64,000 nt of DNA. It comes from DATLWN01 sp963764315. GTDB lineage: Bacteria > Pseudomonadota > Zetaproteobacteria > Mariprofundales > Mariprofundaceae. Both the position numbers and the translations under genes were made by a program. Shown here in pieces: positions 37,725 to 45,961 of the stretch (the stretch's first letter is position 1; each line of letters starts with the position of its first letter). The stretch covers positions 372,001 through 436,000 of the forward strand of contig CAVXSB010000002.1 in NCBI GenBank assembly GCA_963764315.1. Reading direction: 5' to 3'. The notes beneath the pieces are model-generated. The model made no database searches, had not been told where the DNA came from, and saw only the letters and a list, made by a program, of their open reading frames with translations.

Positions 37725-40535
37725 TTATGCATCCAGGATTTCCCTGACCTTGGCAGCAAAGCCTGCCATGGAGAACGGCTTCTGGATGAAATGGATACCC
37801 TCGTCGAGGATACCCTGATGCCCGATGATGTCGGCGGAATATCCGGACATGTACAGGCGCTTCATGCCAGGGCGCTGGGATACCAGACTCTCCGCCAGAT
37901 CGCGGCCGTTCATGCCGGGCATGATCATGTCGGTAATAAGGATGTGGATTTCCCCTGCATGGGTTTGGGCGATGCGCATCGCCTCCTCGGGCGACTGGGC
38001 AGACAGCACCATGTACCCGCAGGTCTCGAGAACAGACTTGGCCACATCCAGGATTGCTGCCTCATCCTCCACCAACAGAACACGCTCCTGGTCCCGGGCG
38101 AAGGAAATTCCATGCACCTTGTCCCCTGCCAGCGATGGAATGCCGCCATGCCGGGGTAGGTAGATGGCGAACGACGTACCATGCCCGGGCTCGCTGTATA
38201 CATGGATGAATCCCTTGTTCTGTTCGACAATGCCATAGACGGTGGACAGGCCGAGGCCGGTGCCCTTCCCCTGCTCTTTGGTGGTAAAGAAGGGTTCGAA
38301 GATGCTCTCGAGGTCTTCCCGCGCAATACCACAGCCGTTGTCGCTGACGTTCAGGCGCACATAGTCGCCTGGGATGGCCTTGGGATCATGGATGCAATCG
38401 TCCATCTCCAGCGTCTCATTGCGGGTTTCGATAACGATCCTGCCGACGCCCCCAATGGCATCGCGGGCGTTGACGCATAAATTCGCCAGAACCTGGTCCA
38501 GTTGCGATGGGTCGATGTAGATCGACCATACCTGATCGCCGGGCAACCAGCTTAATGTGATGTTCTCCCCGATCATGCGCTGCAACAGCTTAAGCGTTCC
38601 TTCCACGGCATGATTCGGACCGATGACCTTGGGGACATGGGCCTGCCGGCGGGCAAAGGTCAGCAATTGCCGCGTCAGCTCGGCCGAGCGGTTGGCGGCG
38701 TCGTTGATTTCATGCAGATAGCTGGCGAGCTTGCGTTCACCGGGAGTCTGACGCAGTGCCAGATCGGTATAGGCAATGATAACGCCCAGCATATTGTTGA
38801 AGTCGTGGGCAATTCCTCCCGCCAGTCGACCGATCGAATCCATCTTCTGGATATGCTGCAACTGTGCCTGCAGTTTATTCCTCTCCTGCTCGCCATGCTT
38901 TTGTTCCGTGATGTTCCGAAAGGCGTAAACCTGTTTGATGGGCTGACCATCCGGTGCACGTACGAACGTGGTAGTTGCCTGTTCGATATATTCCTTGCCA
39001 TCCTTGGCCACGTTTACAAGTTCGCCGGACCATTTCCCCTCGCGCTCCAGACAGCTCTGGATGTCATCAAACACCGCGCCACTGGATTCACCAGGTTGCA
39101 AAAGGCGGATGGATCTCCCTATCACCTCTCGATGCTCATAGCCATAACGCCTTGTAAATGCTGGATTCATATACTCGATGGCTTCGTTGAGGTCCGTCAT
39201 GACGATCACTGCCGGGCTCTGATTCAGGGCCTCCGAAAGCATGTGCAATTGTGCCTGTTCCTCGCCGCGCTCGGCCTCATCGAGAAAATGGCCGAGCGCA
39301 TAACTGATATCGTCGGCCATCTCGAGCAGCAGACTTTGCATCTGTTCATCAAAGGAATGGGTTTCTTCGGAATACAGGTTCAGGCAGCCGGCGATCATGC
39401 CCTTGCAATACAGGGGAAGGCTGGCGACAGAGCCCCAGCCGAACCTTTTGCCCAACGCATGCCACGGCGACAGGCCAGGATGATGTTGGAAGTCATGACA
39501 CCAGACCGGCTGATGCGTGCGCATCGCCGTACCAGTGGGGCCGTTGCCGTACATGCTGTCGGCATCGGTCGAAATATTGATCCCCTCCAGGTACTCTGTT
39601 CCCTTTCCGAAGGCTGCAATCGGCCTCACCATATGACTGGATTCATCCTCTCGGCCGATCCATGCCATCTTCATGCCCCCGAATTCAACCGCGATCCGGC
39701 AGATTTTCGCGAACAGATCCGGTTCGGATTGGCTTCGTACGATGGCCTGATTGCATTCGCTGAGCGCGGCGTAGATCTGGCTCATGCGCTTGAGCTTGAT
39801 CTCGTTATGCTTCCGATCACCGATATCCCTGAAGAAGATGCCCATCCCTTCCTCGGACGGATAGACCCGACTCTCGAACCATCGCCCCAAAGGCGCGTAA
39901 ATATCTTCAACCGTTGCCGGTGTCCGGGTCTGTAACGCATGCTCAAAGACGTCGGCAAACGGAGAGCCGATGACCTCAGGGAATTCCTCCCAACAATTCT
40001 TCCCGATCAATGCTTCGGGCGTTCTACCCAACATCGCCGCACCTATCGCATTGATGTAGGTAAAATTCATTTCCGTATCGAACGTGGCAAACCCTTCGCC
40101 CATGGACTCCATCACATGGGTCAGATGCTCGTTGAGTTTGCTCAGCTCATTCCTGGAGCGGACATGCTCAGTGATATCGTGAACCGTTCCCACGAGTTGG
40201 GTGCAGGTCCCTTGCGCATCGAACACGGGAACGACCGTCACCTCCCCGGTTTTTTCACCGGCGGGATAGGTGGACACCTCCAGCCAATGGACCGTCTTCC
40301 TATCGCTGATGGCCTGCCTGTACTTGCCGATCACCAGTTCATGGGCAGCCTCTGGGATCACATCCTGGATCAATTGACCGACGATTTGGGACTCCCGCAG
40401 ACCGGTTGTATCCAGGAAACGACGATTGACCGACGCGAACCTGAAGCGCTCATCGGGTTCGACATCGATCACGAAAAAAACATCGCGGATATGGTCAAAG
40501 ACCAGGTGGAACAGATTCTCGCAGGAGTTCGGCAT
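37725..40535 (-). CDS. Multi-PAS/GAF hybrid sensor histidine kinase
   Basis: A 936-residue soluble kinase with no membrane segment. In order: PAS (about 10-125), PAS (about 135-245), GAF (about 270-430), PAS (about 440-555), HisKA with phospho-acceptor His577 in GGIAHDFNN, HATPase_c (N box NLCVNARDAIG, G boxes VSDNGCGIA and GKGTGLGLSTV), and a receiver domain with phospho-acceptor Asp869 (ITDMIMPGMNG). The start at 40535 (MPNSCENLFHLV) is chosen over an ATG at 40586 because the intervening residues look non-native. No partner regulator is adjacent. Likely senses a cytoplasmic signal. Confidence 0.9.
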   Translation of the reverse strand: MPNSCENLFHLVFDHIRDVFFVIDVEPDERFRFASVNRRFLDTTGLRESQIVGQLIQDVIPEAAHELVIGKYRQAISDRKTVHWLEVSTYPAGEKTGEVTVVPVFDAQGTCTQLVGTVHDITEHVRSRNELSKLNEHLTHVMESMGEGFATFDTEMNFTYINAIGAAMLGRTPEALIGKNCWEEFPEVIGSPFADVFEHALQTRTPATVEDIYAPLGRWFESRVYPSEEGMGIFFRDIGDRKHNEIKLKRMSQIYAALSECNQAIVRSQSEPDLFAKICRIAVEFGGMKMAWIGREDESSHMVRPIAAFGKGTEYLEGINISTDADSMYGNGPTGTAMRTHQPVWCHDFQHHPGLSPWHALGKRFGWGSVASLPLYCKGMIAGCLNLYSEETHSFDEQMQSLLLEMADDISYALGHFLDEAERGEEQAQLHMLSEALNQSPAVIVMTDLNEAIEYMNPAFTRRYGYEHREVIGRSIRLLQPGESSGAVFDDIQSCLEREGKWSGELVNVAKDGKEYIEQATTTFVRAPDGQPIKQVYAFRNITEQKHGEQERNKLQAQLQHIQKMDSIGRLAGGIAHDFNNMLGVIIAYTDLALRQTPGERKLASYLHEINDAANRSAELTRQLLTFARRQAHVPKVIGPNHAVEGTLKLLQRMIGENITLSWLPGDQVWSIYIDPSQLDQVLANLCVNARDAIGGVGRIVIETRNETLEMDDCIHDPKAIPGDYVRLNVSDNGCGIAREDLESIFEPFFTTKEQGKGTGLGLSTVYGIVEQNKGFIHVYSEPGHGTSFAIYLPRHGGIPSLAGDKVHGISFARDQERVLLVEDEAAILDVAKSVLETCGYMVLSAQSPEEAMRIAQTHAGEIHILITDMIMPGMNGRDLAESLVSQRPGMKRLYMSGYSADIIGHQGILDEGIHFIQKPFSMAGFAAKVREILDA

Positions 40536-40652
40536 GATAGTATCGAGCCTCGCATCAACGGCCGAAATATAACCATACCATACCACCCATTTGGGTAGGC
40601 GCCACCTTGCAATATCATGATCCGAGCCCTATCGGTACGGAACGGATAATGC

Positions 40653-40672
40653 TGATGCCGGAACCGGCATCA
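40653..40672. repeat. Inverted repeat between kinase and phospholipase D genes
   Basis: TGATGCCGG, AA, CCGGCATCA: a nine-base-pair perfect inverted repeat. Downstream of the phospholipase D gene on the minus strand; no T-run, so it is either a weak terminator or a protein-binding site for the kinase promoter. Confidence 0.45.
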
Positions 40673-40716
40673 TGTGGCACGGGCAGGCTTACGGCATCAC
40701 TGCCTCCCATGAGGGA

Positions 40717-41907
40717 TCATGGCCTGGGGTTGAACATCCGCTCGGCTGGGCCGCCGAGGAAGCGCTTGTGCTTGCGCAACTCGCGATTGACGCCGAAGCG
40801 CTCGATCATCAGGTCGATATAGCCGAACAGCCACTCCCTGAAGCGAAGCCGGCGCGACCGCTGCAGCCAGTCCTCCAGTGTGATCTCGCGCGCATGGGAG
40901 AAGGCATCGTCGAAGAAGCCCTCCGCCTCGGCGCACAGGGCGGCATCGCCGCTCTCCAGGTTGGCCTCCAGATTCCAGCGCATGCCCCAGCGATCCATAT
41001 TGCACGAGCCGATGGAGCACCAGTCGTCGCACAGGTAGATCTTCGCGTGCAGGAAGGAGGGCTGGTATTCGAAGATGCGGATACCGCTGCGCAGCAAGCT
41101 GCGATAGTAGCGGCGGCCGGCATAATAGACGGTCGGGTGGTCGTTGATCGGACCCGGCAACAGCAGGCGCACATCCACGCCACGTCTCTGAGCCGCGCGC
41201 AGAGCGCGCAGCATGACGCGCCCCGGCAAAAAGTAGGCAGTACTCAGCCAGGCGCGCCCGGAAGCCTGCCGGATATGCGCGCGCAGCTCCTGACGCACAT
41301 ACTTCCTCATCCCGCGCAGGCTGACGGACAGGCGGCCGCGCTGGCCCCCTGCCGGCGCCGACTTCAAGGCCGGCAGATGGATTTCACCATTCCAGTGGCG
41401 CCAGGTGTGCACGAACTTCTTCTGCCAGTCGGCGACGATGGGGCCGCGCATCTCCACGACCACGTCATGCCACGGCGGCCTGCCCGGCCGCTCGGCGTAG
41501 TCGTCGGAGACGCCGGCGCCGCCGGTGTAAGCCACTTCCCCATCGACCAGCAGCAGCTTGCAGTGGTTGCGCGCCAGGCCGCGGAAGAAATGGTTCAGGT
41601 AGGTGGGGTTGTAGAAGATCAGCCCGATGCCGGCGGAGACGATGCGCTGGCGATCGGCAAAGGACAGGGCATGGGAGCCGAAATGGTCGAGCAGCATGTA
41701 TACCTTTACCCCGCGCTGCGCGCAGGCGATCAGGGCATCGATAAAGCGGTCCGCAATCTCCCCCGAACCCATCAGATAGTGCTCGAACAGCACATCATGA
41801 CGGGCCTGGTGGATGGATTTCTCCATGGCGGGCAGGAAGGCATCGGCCCCAGACAGCAGACGAAAGACGTTGCCATCACGTTCGGGATAGGGGTTTCGCG
41901 TCGCCAT
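40717..41907 (-). CDS. ClsB-like cardiolipin synthase / phospholipase D
   Basis: A 396-residue phospholipase-D-superfamily enzyme. The two HKD motifs are NHCKLLLVDGEVAYTGG (about residue 113) and LHAKIYLCDDWCSIGSCN (about residue 289). There is no N-terminal membrane helix, so it resembles ClsB rather than ClsA. It probably makes cardiolipin from phosphatidylglycerol or a related lipid. The start codon lies within a 20-bp palindrome. The 3' end contains repeat copy B. Confidence 0.88.
   Translation of the reverse strand: MATRNPYPERDGNVFRLLSGADAFLPAMEKSIHQARHDVLFEHYLMGSGEIADRFIDALIACAQRGVKVYMLLDHFGSHALSFADRQRIVSAGIGLIFYNPTYLNHFFRGLARNHCKLLLVDGEVAYTGGAGVSDDYAERPGRPPWHDVVVEMRGPIVADWQKKFVHTWRHWNGEIHLPALKSAPAGGQRGRLSVSLRGMRKYVRQELRAHIRQASGRAWLSTAYFLPGRVMLRALRAAQRRGVDVRLLLPGPINDHPTVYYAGRRYYRSLLRSGIRIFEYQPSFLHAKIYLCDDWCSIGSCNMDRWGMRWNLEANLESGDAALCAEAEGFFDDAFSHAREITLEDWLQRSRRLRFREWLFGYIDLMIERFGVNRELRKHKRFLGGPAERMFNPRP
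40719..40749 (+). repeat. Imperfect direct repeat, copy B
   Basis: 31 bases that encode the last residues of the phospholipase D protein on the minus strand; 27 of 31 match copy A at 37530-37560. Confidence 0.6.
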
Positions 41908-41925
41908 GGCATAAATTTATGCCAT
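41906..41925. promoter_or_regulatory. 20-bp perfect palindrome overlapping the phospholipase D start codon
   Basis: ATGGCATAAATTTATGCCAT is exactly self-complementary. Two of its bases belong to the start codon of the phospholipase D gene (minus strand, 41905-41907). A dimeric repressor site or an mRNA hairpin that hides the start codon would both fit. Confidence 0.5.
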
Positions 41926-41973
41926 CGCATGACCCGGTGCCAGCCGCCAATCGTCAGGCATGCCGAAGAAACC

Positions 41974-42171
41974 ATGCATATGCCGGCCTTGAAACCAGAG
42001 GCCGTGGCCATGTTCCATGCCTGTTTCCGAGCATGCAGCCCCCCTGAACGCCACGATCCGGAGATCCTGAAGCAGTTGGACGAACACCGGATCATGACCA
42101 TCGACCACGTCACGCCGGACATCATGTCCATCACCGGGCCGTCGATAGCAGCACATCTCATTGGCATATAA
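41974..42171 (+). CDS. Small ORF of 65 codons, unrecognised
   Basis: Begins MHMPALKPEAVAMFHACFRA and ends SIAAHLIGI. Third codon positions are mostly G or C, unlike random frames in this gap, so it looks coding. There is no good ribosome site (only GAAGAA six to nine bases upstream). It resembles no family I know and may be the tail of a decayed larger gene. It lies between divergent phospholipase D and fatty acid hydroxylase genes. Confidence 0.45.
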   Translation: MHMPALKPEAVAMFHACFRACSPPERHDPEILKQLDEHRIMTIDHVTPDIMSITGPSIAAHLIGI

Positions 42172-42290
42172 GATATATGTCTGGACTACGTATATAATGA
42201 TCTACGGATCGATGATGAAAAGGCGGCGATTTCAAACCCACCTGAACAAAGTCGGCTTTGTTCGAGCACATGATGGCAGAGGAGTCGTTG

Positions 42291-42902
42291 ATGGATCGAA
42301 AGCCCAGTCAGGACGATCGAACGGAAGCCCACGGAACCGGCTTGCATCCCTTCGCGCTCGAACACAGCAAAGCAGCGTATGCTGCCGACCTGGCCCTGTA
42401 CGGTGCCACTGTCGTGGGATTGGCAATCTTCCTGTCCGTAATGGGCCCGCAGGATCAGCGGCTGGCATTGATCGTCTTCACCCTGGCGGGGTTGGGGGGA
42501 TGGACGCTGATCGAATACGTGCTGCACCGCTTCGTGCTTCATCACATTCCGCCGTTTTGCCACTGGCACGAAGAACACCATCGGCGGCCCACAGCGCTGA
42601 TTTTCACACCCACGATCCTGAGCGCCTCGATCAATGCCTTACTGGTCTTTCTCCCGGCATTCGTGGTGCTTGGAAATCTGCGGCAGGCCTGTGCCTTGAC
42701 GCTCGGCATACTTACGGGTTACTTGGCCTTCGGCATCACGCACCATGCGATTCACCATTGGCACCTCGACAACACCTGGTTGAAGCAACGCAAACACTGG
42801 CATGCCTTACACCACCACACCGTGCAAGCCGGTTGCTATGGCGTGACCACTGCCTTCTGGGATCATGTCTTCGGAAGCGCCGAGAGACCAAGGGGACGCT
42901 GA
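42291..42902 (+). CDS. Fatty acid hydroxylase superfamily protein
   Basis: A 203-residue membrane di-iron protein. Histidine boxes HRFVLHH, HWHEEHH, HHAIHHWH and HWHALHHH are the eight-plus histidines expected of the fatty acid hydroxylase/sterol desaturase family; hydrophobic helices lie between them (LALIVFTLAGLGGWTLIEYVL; INALLVFLPAFVVLG). It may hydroxylate a lipid or carotenoid. The start at 42291 has AGAGGAG six bases upstream; a TATAAT hexamer at 42193-42198 has no clear -35. Terminated by the hairpin at 42933. Confidence 0.86.
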   Translation: MDRKPSQDDRTEAHGTGLHPFALEHSKAAYAADLALYGATVVGLAIFLSVMGPQDQRLALIVFTLAGLGGWTLIEYVLHRFVLHHIPPFCHWHEEHHRRPTALIFTPTILSASINALLVFLPAFVVLGNLRQACALTLGILTGYLAFGITHHAIHHWHLDNTWLKQRKHWHALHHHTVQAGCYGVTTAFWDHVFGSAERPRGR

Positions 42903-42932
42903 TCGGTTCCAACCTTCCGACGAATGGCCAGT

Positions 42933-42957
42933 GAAAAGGGATAGCGTCTCCCTTTTC
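42933..42957. terminator. Bidirectional terminator between fatty acid hydroxylase and recG
   Basis: GAAAAGGGA (42933-42941) pairs with TCCCTTTTC (42949-42957), loop TAGCGTC. The stem gives a T-run on either strand, fitting two convergent genes. Confidence 0.75.
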
Positions 42958-42962
42958 GTAGA

Positions 42963-45005
42963 TCAGTCGACGGATTCGGCCATAGGCCGCCAGAAGGCAG
43001 CCATGCTCTCGTCCACCGCATCCTCGCACGCCATGGCCTGACCCCGGCGGATCAGCTCGGCGTCGCGCACGATGTCCAGCACCCTAAAGCCTGCCTCGCC
43101 GCTCTGGCGCACGCCGGTGGCGTCACCCGTACCGCGCAGCGCCATGTCCGCCTCGGCCAGTTCCAGGCCGTCGTGCAGCGCCACCATGCGCCCCAGCCGC
43201 TCAAGGGCGGAGGTGGAGGCCTCCGTGGAAGGCAGCAGCATGCAGTAGCCCTGCTCGGAAGAGCGCCCCACCCTTCCCCGGAGCTGATGCAACTGCGCCA
43301 GGCCGTAGCGATCGGCCTGCTCGATGACGATCAATCTCGCCTCGGGCACGTTGACGCCGACCTCGACCACCGTCGTCGATACCAGCACCCGGCAATCGCC
43401 GGCCGCGAAGGCATCGAGCAGGGCATGTTTGTCCGCCGACTTCATGCGCCCGTGCAGGCCCTTCACGCCATCCTTCGGGAAGACGGCAGCAAGCTCCTCG
43501 GCGCGCTGCACCACCGAGGCGCCATCCTCGTCCTCGTCGATGCGCGGTACGATCCAGTAGATGCGCGCCCCCGCCTCCAGCAGCCGGCGCATGCCGGCAT
43601 ACAGCTTCTCCTTGGCCTGCACCGAGAGCACGCGCGTCTCCACGGGCTTGCGTCCGGGCGGCATGCCACGCATGACGCTCAGATCCATGTCCCCGTACAG
43701 GGCCATAGCCAGCGAACGCGGGATGGGGGTGGCCGTCATCGCCAGCAGATGCACCCCCTCGCCGCGCTCGGCGAGCTCCCAGCGCTGGCGCACCCCGAAG
43801 CGGTGCTGCTCGTCGACCATGGCCATGCCGAGCTTGGCGAAGCGCACGTCGGGGGAGATCAGCGCATGCGTACCGACGACGAGGGGCAGCCTGTCCTCGG
43901 CCAGTTCCTTCATTACCGCCTTGCGGGCCCTGGCGCCGATACCGGCGGTCAGCAGCCCCACCGCCACATCCACCGGCGCCAGCAATGCGGCCAGGGTCTC
44001 GGCATGTTGGCGCGCCAGCACCTCGGTCGGCGCCATCAGCGCCACCTGGTAGCCGTGGCCGATGGCATGCATGGCGGCGATCGCCGCCACCGCCGTTTTT
44101 CCCGACCCGACATCGCCCTGCAGCAGCCGGTGCATGCGCCGTCCCGAATCGAGATCGGCGGCGATGTCGGCCACTGCCGAGGACTGGGCCTCGGTCAGCG
44201 GCCAGGGCAGCTGCGCCACCAGCGCCTGCACACGGACATTGGGCGCAAGCCTCGGGGCGGATACGCCGGCCTGGCGCTTCTGGCGGCCCATCAGTGCCAG
44301 ATAGACCTGCAGCTCCTCCAGCCGGATGCGCTCGGCGGCCCGCTGCCATGCATGCGAAACCGGCCCGTCCTCGTCCGGGCGGTGAAGCATGGCAAGTGCT
44401 TTCGCGAACGAGGGCAGGACGGGAAAATGTGCATCCAGGGGGCTGGCATCGACCGGCAGGTGGGCGATGGCGGCCTCGACCCACTGGCCGAGACGAGAGC
44501 CGGCGTAGCCTGCCACGCTGGCATAGATGGGGCGCCAGCCGGGGGTGAAACGGGATGCCGGCATCCATTCCGGATGCGTCATGCGCCACTGTCCGCCCCA
44601 GCGTTCCGGCTTGCCGCGCACGGTGATCTCGGCCCCTTCGGCTAGGCGGGCGTCGCGCAGCATGTACGGGGAATGGAAAAAGTTCAGGCGTAGTGTCTGC
44701 AGCCCCGCATCCTCGATGGTGAATAGCGCCTGCGTACGCCGGCCGACGCCGCGTGACTCGCGGCGCACGATGCGTCCGGCCACGCGCACCCCCTCCCCCT
44801 CCCTGAGCTCGCGCACCAGGGAGAGCCTGCGATCGTCGACATAATCGCGCGGCAGGTGCAGCAGCAAATCGCCGACATAGGCCATGCCCCGCCCGACCAG
44901 GCGCCGGGCGATGGCCTCTCCGATGCCGGGCAGGCGATCGATGGGCTGCATCAGGTAGTCGTACACCGCCTCATCTTGGCCGATGCGCGCACCCACCTCA
45001 ACCAT
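42963..45005 (-). CDS. recG: ATP-dependent DNA helicase RecG
   Basis: A 680-residue branch-migration helicase. The N-terminal wedge/OB domain (GEGVRVAGRIVRRESRG) is followed by superfamily-2 motifs: LLQGDVGSGKTAVA (I), APTEVLARQHAE (Ia), VVGTHALIS, VDEQHRFGV (II), MTATPIPRSLAM (III) and the TRG region through QLRGRVGRSSEQGYC. The start at 45005 (MVEVGARIGQDE) is tentative because no clear ribosome site exists; ATG 44951 is the alternative. Confidence 0.94.
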   Translation of the reverse strand: MVEVGARIGQDEAVYDYLMQPIDRLPGIGEAIARRLVGRGMAYVGDLLLHLPRDYVDDRRLSLVRELREGEGVRVAGRIVRRESRGVGRRTQALFTIEDAGLQTLRLNFFHSPYMLRDARLAEGAEITVRGKPERWGGQWRMTHPEWMPASRFTPGWRPIYASVAGYAGSRLGQWVEAAIAHLPVDASPLDAHFPVLPSFAKALAMLHRPDEDGPVSHAWQRAAERIRLEELQVYLALMGRQKRQAGVSAPRLAPNVRVQALVAQLPWPLTEAQSSAVADIAADLDSGRRMHRLLQGDVGSGKTAVAAIAAMHAIGHGYQVALMAPTEVLARQHAETLAALLAPVDVAVGLLTAGIGARARKAVMKELAEDRLPLVVGTHALISPDVRFAKLGMAMVDEQHRFGVRQRWELAERGEGVHLLAMTATPIPRSLAMALYGDMDLSVMRGMPPGRKPVETRVLSVQAKEKLYAGMRRLLEAGARIYWIVPRIDEDEDGASVVQRAEELAAVFPKDGVKGLHGRMKSADKHALLDAFAAGDCRVLVSTTVVEVGVNVPEARLIVIEQADRYGLAQLHQLRGRVGRSSEQGYCMLLPSTEASTSALERLGRMVALHDGLELAEADMALRGTGDATGVRQSGEAGFRVLDIVRDAELIRRGQAMACEDAVDESMAAFWRPMAESVD

Positions 45006-45087
45006 GCACAGACGCAACTCAAGTGCTCCGGGGCTTGAAATGACAGGCATCTTGGCCTACAGTGCGCGCGCTTTCAGGAGGTTTACC

Positions 45088-45279
45088 ATGGCAAAGCGTT
45101 GTGAGATTTGCGGCAAGGGTCCGATCAGCGGCAATAACGTCAGCCACGCGCATAACACCACGCGTCGCCGTTTCCTGCCGAACCTGCAAAGGGTCCGCGC
45201 CGTGGTGGCCGGCCAAGCTAAGCAGCTGCGCATCTGCACGCGCTGCCTGCGCTCCGGCAAGGTCCAGAAGGCCGCCTGA
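45088..45279 (+). CDS. rpmB: Ribosomal protein bL28, short zinc-ribbon (C+) form
   Basis: A 63-residue L28: MAKRCEICGKGPISGNNVSH, then RRRFLPNLQ and a C-terminal CTRCLRSGKVQ. Cys5, Cys8, Cys50 and Cys53 would hold zinc. Gammaproteobacterial L28 is normally 78 residues and cysteine-free at these sites, so this form looks like that of Firmicutes or deltaproteobacteria. Strong ribosome site AGGAGG. A terminator follows directly; the usual partner rpmG (L33) is absent here. Confidence 0.95.
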   Translation: MAKRCEICGKGPISGNNVSHAHNTTRRRFLPNLQRVRAVVAGQAKQLRICTRCLRSGKVQKAA

Positions 45280-45296
45280 TTTCCTTCCGACTCGAT

Positions 45297-45325
45297 GAAA
45301 GGGGCGCCCATGGCGCCCCTTTTTA
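45297..45325 (+). terminator. Rho-independent terminator of rpmB
   Basis: GGGGCGCC, CAT, GGCGCCCC followed by TTTTTATT: a strong eight-base-pair stem 20 bases past the rpmB stop. On the other strand it could also end the spoT-ridA run. Confidence 0.88.
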
Positions 45326-45336
45326 TTGCCTAGGAC

Positions 45337-45514
45337 TCAGCGCTCCGGCACGGATTTGACCAGCTGGCTGAACGCCGACACCTTGAATGGCTTGAGCACG
45401 ACCTCCTCGGAGATCTGCAACTGGAGGCGGCCGGCGATTGAGGCCTGGTAGCGGCGCCTCCGCCGGGCCGTCTGCGAAGCACAGGGTCAGCCGACTCATG
45501 CCAGCCCGGTTCAT
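45337..45514 (-). pseudogene. Small gene with a one-base frameshift after ridA
   Basis: On the minus strand an ATG at 45514 with GGAG six bases upstream reads MNRAGMSRLTLCFADG. In that frame the rest is unconvincing, but skipping one of the three C at about 45465-45467 gives RRRRRYQASIAGRLQLQISE and then a sensible run ending in SVPER and TGA at 45337-45339. The joined product would have about 59 residues. No family was recognised. Either a real frameshift or a sequencing error in a GC run. Confidence 0.5.
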
Positions 45515-45571
45515 CCCTCTCTCCGCTGCGCGCGCAGCCCGGACGTTACGAACGGCAGAGCATGAAGAGAG

Positions 45572-45961
45572 TCAGCCGGGAATGCGGGCGATCAGATCGA
45601 TCTCCACCCTCGCCCCCAGCGGCAATGCCGCCACGGCGACGGTGGCGCGCGCCGGCCGGTGGCTACCCAGCCATTCGGCATAGATGGCGTTGATGCGAGG
45701 AAAATCGGCCATGTCCACGAGATAGATGTTCGCCTTGATGATGTCGTCGGTACCGGCACCGCCCGCGGCAAGTACCGCCGACAGGTTGTGCATGACCTGT
45801 CTGGCCTGATCCTCGACGGACTCGCCGACCAGGGCACCCGTCGCCGCATCCAGGCCGATCTGGCCGGAAAGGTAGAGCACATCGCCATGACGCATGGCCT
45901 GGCTGTACGGCCCCACCGCCTTCGGGGCATGCTCGGAATGCACCGGCTTGATCTTGCTCAT
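45572..45961 (-). CDS. ridA: RidA family reactive imine deaminase
   Basis: A 129-residue protein that hydrolyses 2-aminoacrylate and related enamines released by PLP enzymes such as IlvA. It contains AVGPYSQAMRHGDVLYLSGQIG, the active-site Arg in RPARATVAV and Glu in ARVEIDLIA. It overlaps the spoT stop by four bases, the common spoT-ridA pairing. Confidence 0.94.
   Translation of the reverse strand: MSKIKPVHSEHAPKAVGPYSQAMRHGDVLYLSGQIGLDAATGALVGESVEDQARQVMHNLSAVLAAGGAGTDDIIKANIYLVDMADFPRINAIYAEWLGSHRPARATVAVAALPLGARVEIDLIARIPG

Noticed and set aside
38610..39935. 441-codon plus-strand open frame opposite the hybrid kinase
   Set aside because: No domain; the minus strand carries ordered PAS, GAF, HisKA, HATPase and receiver motifs.
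40585..40596. ACCCATTTGGGT inverted repeat at the upstream kinase start as an operator
   Set aside because: Only a five-base arm on each side and no second copy near another promoter; could be chance.
43173..44645. 490-codon plus-strand open frame opposite recG
   Set aside because: Antisense shadow of a GC-rich gene; the protein is low complexity (His/Gln/Arg rich) while recG motifs are intact on the other strand.
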